Shown here: in pieces, positions 6,665 through 16,076 of the stretch | How positions within the stretch are numbered: position 1 is the first letter of the stretch | Layout of the letters: the number at the start of each line of letters is the position of its first letter | Notes under the pieces: model-generated | Told to the model about the DNA's origin: nothing | The model's database searches: none | The model's input: only the letters and a program-made list of their open reading frames with translations | Origin: Bacteroidaceae bacterium | GTDB taxonomy: Bacteria; Bacteroidota; Bacteroidia; Bacteroidales; Bacteroidaceae | DNA length: 64,000 nt | Assembly: GCA_017481875.1 (NCBI GenBank) | Contig: JAFUOP010000010.1 | Span: forward strand, 1-64,000 | Reading direction: 5' to 3' | Made by a program: the position numbers and the translations under genes

Positions 6665-8947
6665 TTATTCAAAGAATCGCTCGTTGAACATAAACCAGCC
6701 AAGAGTGAGGCCGATATTGAATCCGCTTTTGTGTGAGCTATAATAATTTACGAATCCACTGATAGTGATGGTAGATATTTTGCCCACAGCGTTTAATTCG
6801 GCTATGTATTGGTAGTCGTCGAACCTTTTTTTGCTGTAGTAGGCTGTGCCATCGTCGTTTTCTTTTATCATACGATAGGGGGAAAAAAGATAGAAACTTG
6901 GGCGTAGCTGTATGAAACTCGAAAGTTTGATAATGGGTACAAGACCGGCTCCCACAAATTGGTTTGCACGGAATTTGGGGTCGTAATTAAAAAGGCTGTT
7001 CATCGTAGGGGTAAATGCTCCGGCTTGCATCAGAGATGCTTGATATGTGTGCGAAAGTGCTCTTGTAGAATAATATATCTGCAGATAAGCTGCAAGCGAG
7101 AAGTGCCTTGAGATTTTGAATACTTCATTGCGGATATAGTTTACCTGTAACCACGACTTGCTTTCCCTGTCTTTTATACTGAAATTGCCACTTTTGTACT
7201 TTTCTTTCCCGACATAAAATTCTGCCGATAATTTTTCATACGAGCCTTCGGTGGGGAATGCATTGTTGTCGAGAGTATTACCTTGGAATTTAATACTTGC
7301 ACCCGCAAGGCGTATCTTGTTTTTATCGAATTGCGGGTTGTCGAGGTCTATAATACTGCTTGGCATATATCTATCGGTGATTTCGGCAACACCTATGCCT
7401 ATTTCAGCCTTTTTGCGCAATAAAAATGGAAGTGAAATTTTTAGTTTTGCAAACGCTTCACGCTCTTGGTTGAGCGACATAGAGTTTTCTTGCGAAAAGA
7501 TATATTTCATATTATAGTAGTCGGTGGTAGCGTACGATGCTATAAACTTTAGCGACAGTGGGTGGCGTGTCGTAAAGTCGAACCGACTGCTGAATTGTAT
7601 ATTGTTATATACCTTTCCGAATTGAGTGTCGAGCATATACTCCTTTGACATTTTATCGATGCTGCGGTAATGCATACCAATATATACCTGGTTGGCTGTT
7701 TTTGTGGACATACTTCCACCAAGTTTTAAATTAATGGCAGGGTTGAGCTCGACGTCGAGTGAAAGGGTGTATGTGCTGTCCTTTTCATTATACATTGCAT
7801 GTGGCAGTATTGATGCAACGCTGTTACCCGACAATAACCTGAAGTATGCTTTTTTGCAATCTTCGTAACTAAACTTTTCATTGTTCTGCTGAAACTCTTT
7901 TTTAATGGCTTGTGCCTGGTTTTCTGTAACACCATTTACAGTAACTGTGCTGAAAAGCAATTCGGGCTTCTTTTTGTTGAATTCAATGCGCTTGCCTGCA
8001 AGTACTGCACGGCTTTGGTGGCGGTGCACACGCTTACGTACAGAATCTATTAATGCAAGCGTCTCTTCGTAGCCGGTTTGTACAACCTTGTCGATTTTAT
8101 GGAAATCGAGCAACTTTACATCTTGTATATTCATATCGAGTAAAATACCCACCGAGTCGGGGATACTATAGTCGCTTCTTTCCATCATTAGTGTCTTTAC
8201 CTGTCCCATGAGGTCGTGCTCATCGGGTACAGGTGCATTCTCACTGACAACGCTGCCAAAAATAAAGTCGGGCGCAAAATCGTTTTGCATTACATCGCGT
8301 GGGAAATTGTTGTATATTCCGCCATCGTATAGCAATACACTGTCTTTTTTTATAGGTTTGAATACAAACGGGAAGCTCATAGAGGCGCGCACGGCATCGC
8401 CCAGGTCGCCATTGGAAAAGATCACCTGTTTCTTGTTATATACATCAGAAGCTACACAGCGGAAAGGCACCATAAGACTGTCGAAATTCTGCTTGGCCGC
8501 AGCAGTGGAGGTAGCAAATATCTCCATAAAACCCATATTCATAGGTGCCGGGTTAATTAGCTGCATTGGTGGGCGTACAAGACGTATTGAATCTTTTATA
8601 TCTATGTGCAGGCTCAAAAGCTCGGGAACTTCGGTGTTTCGTTTGAAATAGAACATATAGTTCTTGTCCATAGTTCCTGTGTACCAACGTTGGAAATCGT
8701 CGCTAAGCATTGTTGTAATCATTTCGTCGGGGGTATATCCCATTGCATACAACGCCGCTACAATAGCTCCCATAGATGTTCCTGCAACATAGTCTATTGG
8801 AATTTCGTTCTCTTCCAATGCTTTTATTACACCAATGTGGGCAAGGCCTCGTGCACCGCCACCACTCATTACAAGCCCCACTTTTTGAGCGTACAATAAC
8901 GATGGCAGCATTAAGAATAATGTTATTATGGTGTATATATATTTCAT
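6665..8947 (-). CDS. Patatin-like phospholipase with POTRA and outer-membrane beta-barrel (PlpD/FplA type)
   Basis: 760 residues from the ATG at 8947, which begins a signal peptide ending LLYAQ. The patatin domain (about 25-300) has the oxyanion motif SGGGARG (28-34), nucleophile Ser 58 in GTSMG, and the catalytic Asp in YDGGIYNN near residue 208. A short POTRA-like segment follows (about 325-400). The last ~350 residues are an amphipathic barrel ending in aromatic residues. This matches type Vd autotransporters, in which a lipase is carried by its own BamA-like barrel. A TTG start 30 bp upstream is less likely, as it would spoil the signal peptide. It is a single-gene unit. Confidence 0.85.
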   Translation of the reverse strand: MKYIYTIITLFLMLPSLLYAQKVGLVMSGGGARGLAHIGVIKALEENEIPIDYVAGTSMGAIVAALYAMGYTPDEMITTMLSDDFQRWYTGTMDKNYMFYFKRNTEVPELLSLHIDIKDSIRLVRPPMQLINPAPMNMGFMEIFATSTAAAKQNFDSLMVPFRCVASDVYNKKQVIFSNGDLGDAVRASMSFPFVFKPIKKDSVLLYDGGIYNNFPRDVMQNDFAPDFIFGSVVSENAPVPDEHDLMGQVKTLMMERSDYSIPDSVGILLDMNIQDVKLLDFHKIDKVVQTGYEETLALIDSVRKRVHRHQSRAVLAGKRIEFNKKKPELLFSTVTVNGVTENQAQAIKKEFQQNNEKFSYEDCKKAYFRLLSGNSVASILPHAMYNEKDSTYTLSLDVELNPAINLKLGGSMSTKTANQVYIGMHYRSIDKMSKEYMLDTQFGKVYNNIQFSSRFDFTTRHPLSLKFIASYATTDYYNMKYIFSQENSMSLNQEREAFAKLKISLPFLLRKKAEIGIGVAEITDRYMPSSIIDLDNPQFDKNKIRLAGASIKFQGNTLDNNAFPTEGSYEKLSAEFYVGKEKYKSGNFSIKDRESKSWLQVNYIRNEVFKISRHFSLAAYLQIYYSTRALSHTYQASLMQAGAFTPTMNSLFNYDPKFRANQFVGAGLVPIIKLSSFIQLRPSFYLFSPYRMIKENDDGTAYYSKKRFDDYQYIAELNAVGKISTITISGFVNYYSSHKSGFNIGLTLGWFMFNERFFE

Positions 8948-9015
8948 CTTGGCTATGGTGTAATTGTTATTTTGCAATATATTTTTGCTTGTGCAATGTT
9001 CCTGTTTGCAATCTG

Positions 9016-9023
9016 CAAATATA
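9016..9023 (-). promoter_or_regulatory. -7 element (TATATTTG) for the patatin gene
   Basis: An exact TAnnTTTG box on the minus strand, about 69 bp before the ATG at 8947; no clear -33 element. Confidence 0.5.
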
Positions 9024-9094
9024 ATTTATTATAACGGTAAAAAGTGTTACTTTTCACTGTTTTAATTTTCAAATACCGCTTTTTAAGACTTTTT

Positions 9095-9125
9095 TTTGTT
9101 TTTAATTATTGATTACATATATTTG
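9095..9125 (+). promoter_or_regulatory. Promoter of hppA, exact consensus
   Basis: TTTG (9095-9098), exactly 19 bp, TATATTTG (9118-9125). The leader to the ATG at 9235 is about 100 nt. Confidence 0.8.
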
Positions 9126-9234
9126 CGCTTGGCTCTAATATGCGCAACAGTAGTATCTAAAATATTGAAGAAATTTATATTATAGCCTTCGGTGAAAGAT
9201 TTATGTAAATAACCTTTTATAAAATTTAAAACTT

Positions 9235-11433
9235 ATGGACTACAATTCTCTATTTTGGTTTGTACCCGCAGCGTCGTTGCTGGCTCTTTTCTTTGCCCTC
9301 TATTTCTACAGGCAAATGAAACGCGAGAGTGAAGGTACGGAGCGTATGGCTCATATTGCAGCGGCCGTGCGCAAAGGTGCTATGGCCTATCTGAAGCAAC
9401 AGTATAAAATTGTTGCAATAGTGTTTGTGGTGCTGGCATCTGTTTTTGCTGTTATGGCTTATGTTTTCCACATTCAGAACGAGTGGGTACCTTTTGCTTT
9501 TCTGACAGGTGGCTTGTTCAGTGGTATTTCGGGTTACTTTGGAATGAAAACTGCGACATACGCATCGGCCCGTACAGCCAATGCTGCCCGCAGCAGTATG
9601 AACGAGGGCTTGCGAATGGCATTCCGCAGTGGTGCTGTTATGGGGCTTGTTGTAGTGGGCTTGGGCCTGCTCGATATTTCTGTCTGGTATATAATTCTTG
9701 ATGCTGTTGTGCCAGCCGATATCAATAATGCCGGAATGAAACTATGCTTTGTTACCACTACAATGCTTACTTTTGGTATGGGAGCATCTACACAAGCTCT
9801 TTTTGCCCGTGTGGGTGGTGGTATTTATACAAAGGCAGCCGACGTGGGTGCCGACCTTGTGGGAAAAACCGAATATAATATTCCCGAAGATGACCCTCGC
9901 AACCCTGCCACAATTGCCGACAATGTGGGCGACAATGTGGGTGATGTTGCCGGTATGGGTGCCGACCTTTATGAAAGTTATTGCGGTTCTATTCTTTCCA
10001 CGGCAGCCCTTGGCGCGGCTGCATTTGCGGCAGAGGGTGGTGCTATGCAGACAAAGGCGGTGCTTGCTCCTATGCTTATTGCCGCAGTGGGTATAGTGCT
10101 GTCGATTATTGGTATTTTTGCTGTGCGCACCAAAGAGAATGCCGATATGAAGAGCCTTATAGGTGCTTTGTCGCGTGGTACAAATTTATCTTCGTTGCTC
10201 ATCGTTGCTGCCACATTCGCTATTTTATACCTGCTTGGTGTGGAAAATTGGATAGGCTTGTCGCTATCGGTTGTTGTGGGCTTGGTAGTGGGTATTGTTA
10301 TTGGCCGTTCTACCGAGTATTATACATCGCAGTCCTATGCTCCCACCCGCAAAGTGTCTGAGGCCGGATTGACAGGTCCTGCAACGGTTATTATTTCGGG
10401 TATGGGGCTGGGTATGCTCTCTACGGCTATACCGGTTATAGCCGTTGTTGTGGGTATTATTCTTTCCTATTTGTGTGCGACGGGTTTTGTATTAGACACT
10501 TCTATGGTTACATTGGGGCTCTATGGTATTGCTATTGCATCGGTGGGTATGCTCTCTACTTTGGGTATAACACTTGCTACCGATGCTTACGGCCCTATAG
10601 CCGACAATGCCGGTGGAAATGCCGAAATGAGTGGCTTGGAGCCCGAGGTGCGTCGCCGCACCGATGCCCTCGACTCGCTCGGAAATACAACAGCAGCCAC
10701 AGGCAAGGGCTTTGCAATAGGTTCGGCAGCTCTTACAGCTCTTGCTCTCCTTGCATCGTACATCGAGGAAATACGTATTGCGCTTGAGCGCACCTCGCCC
10801 GACATTATTATAAACGGTAAAGGGCTTATGGAGGCTAATATTGTGGATTTTATGTATTATTTTAATGTTACGCTTATGAATCCCAGCGTGCTGTGTGGTA
10901 TATTCGTGGGTGCAATGATGGCCTTCCTCTTCTGTGGCCTTACAATGAATGCCGTGGGCCGTGCTGCGCAGAAAATGGTTGCCGAGGTACGTCGCCAGTT
11001 TACTGAAATCAAAGGCATTCTCACAGGTGAAGCCGAGCCCGATTATTCGCGTTGCGTTGAGATTTCTACTTTGGGTGCACAACAGGAAATGGTGTTGCCA
11101 TCGCTTCTTGCCATAGCAGCCCCCATTATTACAGGTGTCTTCCTTGGTGTTGCAGGTGTTATTGGTTTGCTCATAGGCTCCTTGTCGGCAGGTTTCTTGC
11201 TTGCTATTTTTCTTGCCAACGCCGGCGGTGCTTGGGACAATGCAAAGAAGTATGTTGAGGAGGGTAACTTTGGTGGAAAGGGTAGTGATACCCACAAAGC
11301 AACTGTTGTTGGCGACACCGTTGGCGACCCTTGCAAAGATACATCGGGCCCCAGCTTGAATATCCTCATAAAACTTATGAGTATGGTGGCCATTGTTATG
11401 AGTGGCTTGACATTGGCCTTCAGCCTTATGTAA
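9235..11433 (+). CDS. hppA: K+-dependent membrane-integral pyrophosphatase
   Basis: 732 residues, about 16 membrane helices. The PPi-binding region is around residues 197-245: [18 protein letters not shown], then [20 protein letters not shown], with the Asp-rich and Lys ligands of the family. The subtype-defining loop reads [10 protein letters not shown] (483-492). Ala after GNTT and Gly three residues on are the K+-dependent combination; K+-independent enzymes have Lys and Thr. The enzyme hydrolyses PPi and pumps cations across the inner membrane. K+-dependent relatives in gut Bacteroidales are known Na+ or Na+/H+ pumps, so Na+ pumping is likely but not proven here. It is a single gene with its own promoter and terminator. 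Confidence 0.95.
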   Translation: MDYNSLFWFVPAASLLALFFALYFYRQMKRESEGTERMAHIAAAVRKGAMAYLKQQYKIVAIVFVVLASVFAVMAYVFHIQNEWVPFAFLTGGLFSGISGYFGMKTATYASARTANAARSSMNEGLRMAFRSGAVMGLVVVGLGLLDISVWYIILDAVVPADINNAGMKLCFVTTTMLTFGMGASTQALFARVGGGIYTKAADVGADLVGKTEYNIPEDDPRNPATIADNVGDNVGDVAGMGADLYESYCGSILSTAALGAAAFAAEGGAMQTKAVLAPMLIAAVGIVLSIIGIFAVRTKENADMKSLIGALSRGTNLSSLLIVAATFAILYLLGVENWIGLSLSVVVGLVVGIVIGRSTEYYTSQSYAPTRKVSEAGLTGPATVIISGMGLGMLSTAIPVIAVVVGIILSYLCATGFVLDTSMVTLGLYGIAIASVGMLSTLGITLATDAYGPIADNAGGNAEMSGLEPEVRRRTDALDSLGNTTAATGKGFAIGSAALTALALLASYIEEIRIALERTSPDIIINGKGLMEANIVDFMYYFNVTLMNPSVLCGIFVGAMMAFLFCGLTMNAVGRAAQKMVAEVRRQFTEIKGILTGEAEPDYSRCVEISTLGAQQEMVLPSLLAIAAPIITGVFLGVAGVIGLLIGSLSAGFLLAIFLANAGGAWDNAKKYVEEGNFGGKGSDTHKATVVGDTVGDPCKDTSGPSLNILIKLMSMVAIVMSGLTLAFSLM

Positions 11434-11450
11434 CCGAATAGTTACATATA

Positions 11451-11493
11451 ATACAATAAAAGGGTGTCCGTAACGGACACCCTTTTATTGTAT
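11451..11493. terminator. Bidirectional terminator between hppA and the DUF2582 gene
   Basis: 21-bp perfect arms (11451-11471 and 11473-11493) around a single A. The GC core is GGGTGTCCGT/ACGGACACCC, with A-rich left and T-rich right ends. It lies between convergent genes. Confidence 0.85.
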
Positions 11494-11509
11494 GAAAAAT
11501 AAGATTTTA

Positions 11510-11713
11510 TTACTTCAAAGCAAAAATCTCTTCCTCACCTGCGATGCAAGAGAAGATTTTGTCCTCACGAAGCAACCAACCCAAACCAAGATACAACTCT
11601 TTATCTTTGAGTTTAGTCTGCTTCTTAATCTCTTTCAAGGTCAAACCCTCTGTCTCGTTGAGGGCGGTCCAAATACGGCCTGCGAACTCGCCAGCCTGCT
11701 CTGTAATCATCAT
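11510..11713 (-). CDS. DUF2582 winged-helix protein
   Basis: 67 residues. The sequence predicts a winged helix-turn-helix: AGRIWTALNETEGLTLKEIKK, then LKDKELYLGLGWLLREDKI, then a short wing (SCIAGEEEIFALK). It matches the small stand-alone DUF2582 family found across Bacteroidetes. It may bind DNA, but no target is known. The start is at tandem ATGs (11713/11710). A TTTG-N18-TACTTTTG promoter lies upstream at 11775-11804. Confidence 0.8.
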   Translation of the reverse strand: MMITEQAGEFAGRIWTALNETEGLTLKEIKKQTKLKDKELYLGLGWLLREDKIFSCIAGEEEIFALK

Positions 11714-11774
11714 AAATTCAATATTTTAAGTTAATTTATCTTCGCCTTTAGTAAATGGCTCTTCAAATCGGGTG

Positions 11775-11804
11775 CAAAAGTACAATAAAATTTTGATATA
11801 CAAA
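11775..11804 (-). promoter_or_regulatory. Promoter of the DUF2582 gene
   Basis: Minus strand: TTTG (11801-11804), 18 bp, TACTTTTG (11775-11782). Confidence 0.6.
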
Positions 11805-11850
11805 ACAAAATACTGTGATATTCAACAAATTTAGTGAATTTTTGTGCCAC

Positions 11851-12318
11851 TTATTCGTTTTTTATACTTTTTTCACATAAATATTCGCCCCAAATGCGGG
11901 CAGCTTCCTCCACCATTTTCACGCAAGGGCGTTTCTTGTAGTACTCCGTAGTGCGTGCTTCGGGGGTGGTGGGTGTGGGCGCACTTTTTTCGAGCCCTAA
12001 CAGCTCGGCACAAGTGATTGAGCCATTGCGTTTCTTGAACTCCTCGGCAAGTGCCTGCACCACTTTGTAATTGGCCTCTTTTCCTTCACGGTCCTTGCCA
12101 TCGGTGCAGCCTGTTTCAAGGCCTGCAAGCATAAAAAGCCCGCAAGCGGCTCCGCAAGTTTTGCGCATACGTCCTATGCCGCCACCGAATGATGCTGCCA
12201 TTTTAAGTGCTTGTTCGCGTGTGAATCCGTACATGTCGGCATAGGCTGCAACCACTGCCTGGCTGCAATTGTACCCTTCCTTAAAGAGTGATACTGCTAA
12301 TTCTATTCTATCTTCCAT
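11851..12318 (-). CDS. C_GCAxxG_C_C family redox-type protein
   Basis: 155 residues, no signal peptide. The family cysteines are visible: Cys 18 in GYNCSQAV, then Cys 55 and Cys 59 in TCGAACG (the CGAxCG variant of GCAxxG), then Cys 71 in TGCTDG; another Cys lies near residue 102. The pattern suggests a metal or redox centre, but no biochemical function is established for the family. It begins 24 bp after the M3 peptidase gene on the same strand and is probably cotranscribed with it. Confidence 0.85.
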   Translation of the reverse strand: MEDRIELAVSLFKEGYNCSQAVVAAYADMYGFTREQALKMAASFGGGIGRMRKTCGAACGLFMLAGLETGCTDGKDREGKEANYKVVQALAEEFKKRNGSITCAELLGLEKSAPTPTTPEARTTEYYKKRPCVKMVEEAARIWGEYLCEKSIKNE

Positions 12319-12342
12319 AAATTGTGTGTGTTATTTAGTCAA

Positions 12343-14376
12343 TCATATGAGTCCACGGGTGCGGAGCAGCGCAGCAGGGTCGGGAGCTGCACCACGGAAA
12401 CGGTGATACTCGCGCATAGGGTCCTTGCTGCCACCCATCTCCAGCAGTTGCTTGAAACTTGCAGCAGTTTCGGTATCGAATATTCCACGTTCAATAAAAA
12501 GTTCAAAGGCATCGCAGTCGAGCACCTCGGCCCATAGGTAGGAGTAGTAGCCCACTGCATATTCCCACCCGAAAATATGTGCAAAATTGGTGGTGCGGTA
12601 GCGGTACTCTATTTCCGGTATAAAGCCAAGCTCTGTGCGCAATTCGTTTTCAAATGCGTTGCAGTCGAAGTTTGTGTAATCCTGCACAAGGTGTATTTTC
12701 ATATCCAAGAGTGCAACCGCCACAATTTCAACGGTTTCGAATCCCGAATTAAAATGTGAGCAACGTTCCATTTTCTCTATGAGCCTGTCGGGGATTGTTT
12801 CACCTTTTATATAGTGCTTTGCATAAGTGCGTAGCACGGTGGGGTGAACAGCCCATTTTTCGTTTATCTGCGAGAAGAGCTCCACAAAATCGTGTTTCAC
12901 GTTGGTGCCACTGACGCAAGGGTAGTGTGCTTGTGTGAGCAAGCCGTGCAGCGCGTGCCCGAATTCGTGGAACAGGGTACGTACCTCGTCTATATTAAGG
13001 AGCGAAGGGGTGTCGCCCTGCGGCGGGGTAAAATTGCACACATTCACAATAAACGGGCGTTGGTTTTGGCCGCAAATGTTGTATTGGTTTACAAAATTTG
13101 TCATCCAAGCACCCTGGCGTTTACTTTCGCGCGGGAAGAAATCGGTATAAAAAATACCTAAATGATTGCCGGCCTTGTCGAGTACCTGGTATGCATCGAC
13201 GCCCGGGTAATATACCGGAATGTCGGCACGTTTTGTAAATGTAATTTGATATAGCTTTTCGGCACAATAAAAAGCTCCTTTTAGTACATTCTCCAGTTGA
13301 AAATAGGGCTTTGTCTCCTCGTCGTTGAGGGCATATTTTTCCTGGCGTAGTTTTTCGGTATAATAGAACCAGTCCCACCCTTCGATGTCGTGCCCTGCAA
13401 TTCTGCGTAGCTCAGCTCGTTCTTTCTTTGCCCGTTCCAATGCGGGCTTCCAAATGCTTGTGAGCAGATTGAGAGCGGCTCCGGGCGTTTTTGCCATCTT
13501 CTCGTCGAGTATGAAGTGTGCGTAATTTTCGAAGCCTAATAGGCGTGCTTTTTCTTGGCGTAGTTTCAGAATTTTTGCAATTACGGCCTTGTTGTTATTG
13601 CTGTTATTGTTGTCGCCGCGCCCGTAATATGCTTTATATACTTGCTTGCGCAGTTCACGGTTGTCGGCATACTGCAAAAAAGGTATAAGGCTTGGCTTGT
13701 CGAGCGTTACCACCCAGCCCTCTATATTGTTGGCTTTTGCTGCTTCGGCAGCAGCAGTGATGCTGCTTTGCGGCAGGCCCGCAAGCTCTTTTTTGTCGGT
13801 GATTATAAGTTTATACCCCTTGTTGTCGTTCAACAGGTTTTTGCTGAATTCAATGCCCGCAAGCCCAAGCTCGGTATCTATCTGCACAAGGCGTGCCTTC
13901 TCCTCGTCGCCCAGCAATGCACCACCGCGAGTGAATGCTTTATAGTAGCTGTCGAGCACAATGCTCTGCTCCTCGTCGAGCGCAAGGCTCTCCCGCGCAT
14001 CATATATTGTGCGTATGCGGTTGAACAGTTTTTCGTTCATATAAATGTATGCATTGAGCTCGGTGAGAAGAGGTACAATATAGTTTTCAACCTCGGTCAT
14101 AGCATCGCTGCCATCACTCTCGTTGAGGGTGGAGAAGATGAGCGACACTTTTTCGAGAAGGCGGCCACTTATCTCCAACGCGTCTATTGTATTGGCAAAT
14201 GTGGGAGGCTCGCTGTTCTCTATTATTTTATCGATGTCGGCACGCTTTTCGGCAATGCCTTTGTCGAATGCCTCCTTGTATTGCTCAACCGAATATAAAT
14301 GGAACTCCGGAGCAGCAAAAGGGGCTTGGCTTGGGCGCAAAAGCGGGTTGGTATCGTTTGGCTTATTTATATTCAT
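12343..14376 (-). CDS. dcp: M3 family peptidyl-dipeptidase (Dcp-like)
   Basis: 677 residues from the ATG at 14376. The zinc site HEFGHALHG is near residue 468, with the third ligand Glu in the downstream helix. The flanking VCNFTPPQGDTPSLL and GFETVEIVAVALLD segments are typical of the Dcp/oligopeptidase A group. There is no signal peptide, so it likely degrades peptides in the cytoplasm. I reject a start 57 bp upstream, because a TATTTTTG -7 box at 14403-14410 would then lie inside the coding region; it leaves about 20 nt of leader to 14376. Confidence 0.88.
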   Translation of the reverse strand: MNINKPNDTNPLLRPSQAPFAAPEFHLYSVEQYKEAFDKGIAEKRADIDKIIENSEPPTFANTIDALEISGRLLEKVSLIFSTLNESDGSDAMTEVENYIVPLLTELNAYIYMNEKLFNRIRTIYDARESLALDEEQSIVLDSYYKAFTRGGALLGDEEKARLVQIDTELGLAGIEFSKNLLNDNKGYKLIITDKKELAGLPQSSITAAAEAAKANNIEGWVVTLDKPSLIPFLQYADNRELRKQVYKAYYGRGDNNNSNNNKAVIAKILKLRQEKARLLGFENYAHFILDEKMAKTPGAALNLLTSIWKPALERAKKERAELRRIAGHDIEGWDWFYYTEKLRQEKYALNDEETKPYFQLENVLKGAFYCAEKLYQITFTKRADIPVYYPGVDAYQVLDKAGNHLGIFYTDFFPRESKRQGAWMTNFVNQYNICGQNQRPFIVNVCNFTPPQGDTPSLLNIDEVRTLFHEFGHALHGLLTQAHYPCVSGTNVKHDFVELFSQINEKWAVHPTVLRTYAKHYIKGETIPDRLIEKMERCSHFNSGFETVEIVAVALLDMKIHLVQDYTNFDCNAFENELRTELGFIPEIEYRYRTTNFAHIFGWEYAVGYYSYLWAEVLDCDAFELFIERGIFDTETAASFKQLLEMGGSKDPMREYHRFRGAAPDPAALLRTRGLI

Positions 14377-14402
14377 AAATATGTTTTGTTTACTGTTTCC
14401 CG

Positions 14403-14410
14403 CAAAAATA
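14403..14410 (-). promoter_or_regulatory. -7 element (TATTTTTG) for dcp
   Basis: An exact TAnnTTTG box on the minus strand; decides the dcp start at 14376. No clear -33 element. Confidence 0.55.
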
Positions 14411-14474
14411 GCGAAAATAGTTATAACAATCACTTATAAAGGGGATTTTGTTATCGCCACTTTTTGCAGTGTGC

Positions 14475-14505
14475 TTGCCCGCACCGATAAATTTTATTAC
14501 TTTTG
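14475..14505 (+). promoter_or_regulatory. Promoter of yhhQ-rSAM
   Basis: TTG (14475-14477), 20 bp, TACTTTTG (14498-14505). The ATG follows at 14531. Confidence 0.6.
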
Positions 14506-14530
14506 CAATCGTAAATTAAAACAAATTCTT

Positions 14531-15214
14531 ATGAATAAGGTATCGGAAAACCCTTTCAAAAACCGAGCTGGCGGCGATATGCCGCTAATGGTCGTTACTG
14601 CGCTGTTTGTCACACTCTATTTGGTGTCGAACATAATGGCGGTTAAAATAATAGGATTCTTTGGTCTTTTTTATTTCGATGCCGGAACCATCACATTCCC
14701 CTTTGCTTATATGCTGGGCGATGTCCTCACCGAAATCTGGGGCTACCGCACGGCACGCAAGGTTATATGGACCACCTTTGTGTGCAATGTAATTATGGTG
14801 GTGTGCACGCAGGTGGGTGTGTGGTTGCCTTCGCTAGATTATCTCGATGCTACTGCCACATCGTATAATACAATTTTTACATATGTGCCGCGCATTGTAA
14901 TAGGCTCGCTTGCAGGCTTTCTGCTTGGCGAGCTTTCCAACGCCTGGTTTATGGAGCGTATAAAAAGAATAACCCGCGGCCGTTTTCTGTGGGTGCGCAC
15001 GATAGGTTCGTCGGTCGTGGGCTACCTGCTCGATACCTTGCCGTTTGTTCTCATTGCATTCCTGGGTGTTTTGAGCACGCGCGATTTGTTGTTGATGATA
15101 GCATTCCAGTACTGTATGAAACTTGGTATCGAGGTGCTCTTTGGCACGCCAATGGCATATGCCGTAATTGTAATGCTCAAACGCAGTATTTTAAGAACAC
15201 GCCGCAATGGATAG
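14531..15214 (+). CDS. yhhQ: Queuosine precursor transporter (YhhQ/VUT family)
   Basis: 227 residues, about six membrane helices. The VUT/DUF165 signatures are present: LYLVSNIMAVKI, DAGTITFPFAYMLGDVLTEIWGYRTAR (Asp and Glu in the transport core), and FLLGELSNAWFMERIK. YhhQ proteins import 7-deazaguanine precursors (preQ0, preQ1 or queuine) for tRNA queuosine. The frame stays open far upstream into dcp, but the ATG at 14531 follows a promoter and gives the family length. It overlaps the radical SAM gene by 8 bp. Confidence 0.88.
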   Translation: MNKVSENPFKNRAGGDMPLMVVTALFVTLYLVSNIMAVKIIGFFGLFYFDAGTITFPFAYMLGDVLTEIWGYRTARKVIWTTFVCNVIMVVCTQVGVWLPSLDYLDATATSYNTIFTYVPRIVIGSLAGFLLGELSNAWFMERIKRITRGRFLWVRTIGSSVVGYLLDTLPFVLIAFLGVLSTRDLLLMIAFQYCMKLGIEVLFGTPMAYAVIVMLKRSILRTRRNG

Positions 15215-15890
15215 GTATTCTGTGATACATACAAAGATGCCCCGCGAGTTCGTGTTGTTGCAGGGCAGGGGGTGTCGTTGGGGCAAGTGTGCTTTTTGCG
15301 ATTATCACAGCGATACAAGCGACAAGCCTTTTGAAACAAACCGTGCCGTACTGCAGCAGGTAACAGGCGTTTATGGCGTGCTAGACGTAATAAATTCGGG
15401 CTCGGCACCCGAGCTCGATGAAGCTACTATTGAACTTATTAAAAAGGTGGTGCGCGAAAAGAATATTCACACACTTTGGTTCGAAGCACACTATATGTAC
15501 CGCCATCGCCTTGCCCATTTTGCTGTAGAGTTTGCACCCGCTGCGGTTAAGTTCCGTTGCGGCATAGAGAGTTTTTCCCCCGCGCAACGCGCGCTGTGGA
15601 ACAAAGGTGTGCCTGCCACTGTTACGGCCGCCGATGTGGCAAAATACTTCAAAGGTGTGTGCCTGCTCTGCTGCACGGCCGATGACAGTCGCGAGCGTAT
15701 TATTGCCGACATTGCAACGGCAAAGCAATATTTCGAATATTTCAGCGTAAATCTTTTTTGCAACAACAGCACTACCGTTAAACGCAACGATGCTCTTGCC
15801 GCCTGGTTTATGAGCGAGGTCTATCCAAAGATAAAAGATGACGAGCGCATTGAGGTGCTTGCTGAAAATACCGACCTTGGTGTGGGGTAG
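15207..15890 (+). CDS. Radical SAM protein coupled to yhhQ (possible queuosine-salvage enzyme)
   Basis: 227 residues. GCRWGKCAFCDYH gives a CX4CX2C cluster motif (Cys 23, 28, 31), a variant of the usual CX3CX2C with an aromatic after the last Cys region. INSGSAPELD and FRCGIESFSP look like the SAM-binding and barrel strands. There is no QueE-type insert motif, so it is not obviously QueE. Its ATG lies within the yhhQ stop region (8-bp overlap), which implies coupled translation and a linked role. A radical SAM lyase (QueL) works with a YhhQ/QueT transporter in clostridial queuine salvage. A similar role here is an inference from gene order only. Confidence 0.7.
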   Translation: MDRYSVIHTKMPREFVLLQGRGCRWGKCAFCDYHSDTSDKPFETNRAVLQQVTGVYGVLDVINSGSAPELDEATIELIKKVVREKNIHTLWFEAHYMYRHRLAHFAVEFAPAAVKFRCGIESFSPAQRALWNKGVPATVTAADVAKYFKGVCLLCCTADDSRERIIADIATAKQYFEYFSVNLFCNNSTTVKRNDALAAWFMSEVYPKIKDDERIEVLAENTDLGVG

Positions 15891-15918
15891 TGGCTCTTCT
15901 TTTTTTTGAAATCTTTTG

Positions 15919-15985
15919 TTAATAAATTCTTAACAGAATCATAACCTTTTTGTAATAAAATTGAAATAATATCTAGGGACTTTTG
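15919..15985 (+). promoter_or_regulatory. Pho-box-like direct repeat array and promoter of the phosphate operon
   Basis: Six-base units recur every 11 bp: TTAATA (15919), TTAACA (15930), ATAACC (15941), GTAATA (15952), GAAATA (15963), each separated by exactly 5 bp. A -7-like GACTTTTG follows at 15978-15985, with no TTTG -33 element. Direct repeats with 11-bp pitch just upstream of the core promoter are the hallmark of PhoB/PhoP sites in other phyla, and the genes downstream are for phosphate uptake. That a PhoB-type regulator binds here is an inference. Confidence 0.6.
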
Positions 15986-16076
15986 CAACGTGAAAACTAT
16001 CAGGAATGGTGGTATCACAACTTCCTCTTTATTGAATTTTGAAACGTTGAAAAAGAGATAATGCCTGTATAAGTGC

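Noticed and set aside
10492..11295. A 267-codon open frame antisense to hppA
   Set aside because: Composition is Cys/His/Arg-rich as expected for a shadow of a strongly biased gene; no motif and no promoter.
13642..14298. A 218-codon open frame antisense to dcp
   Set aside because: Shadow of dcp; no recognisable domain.
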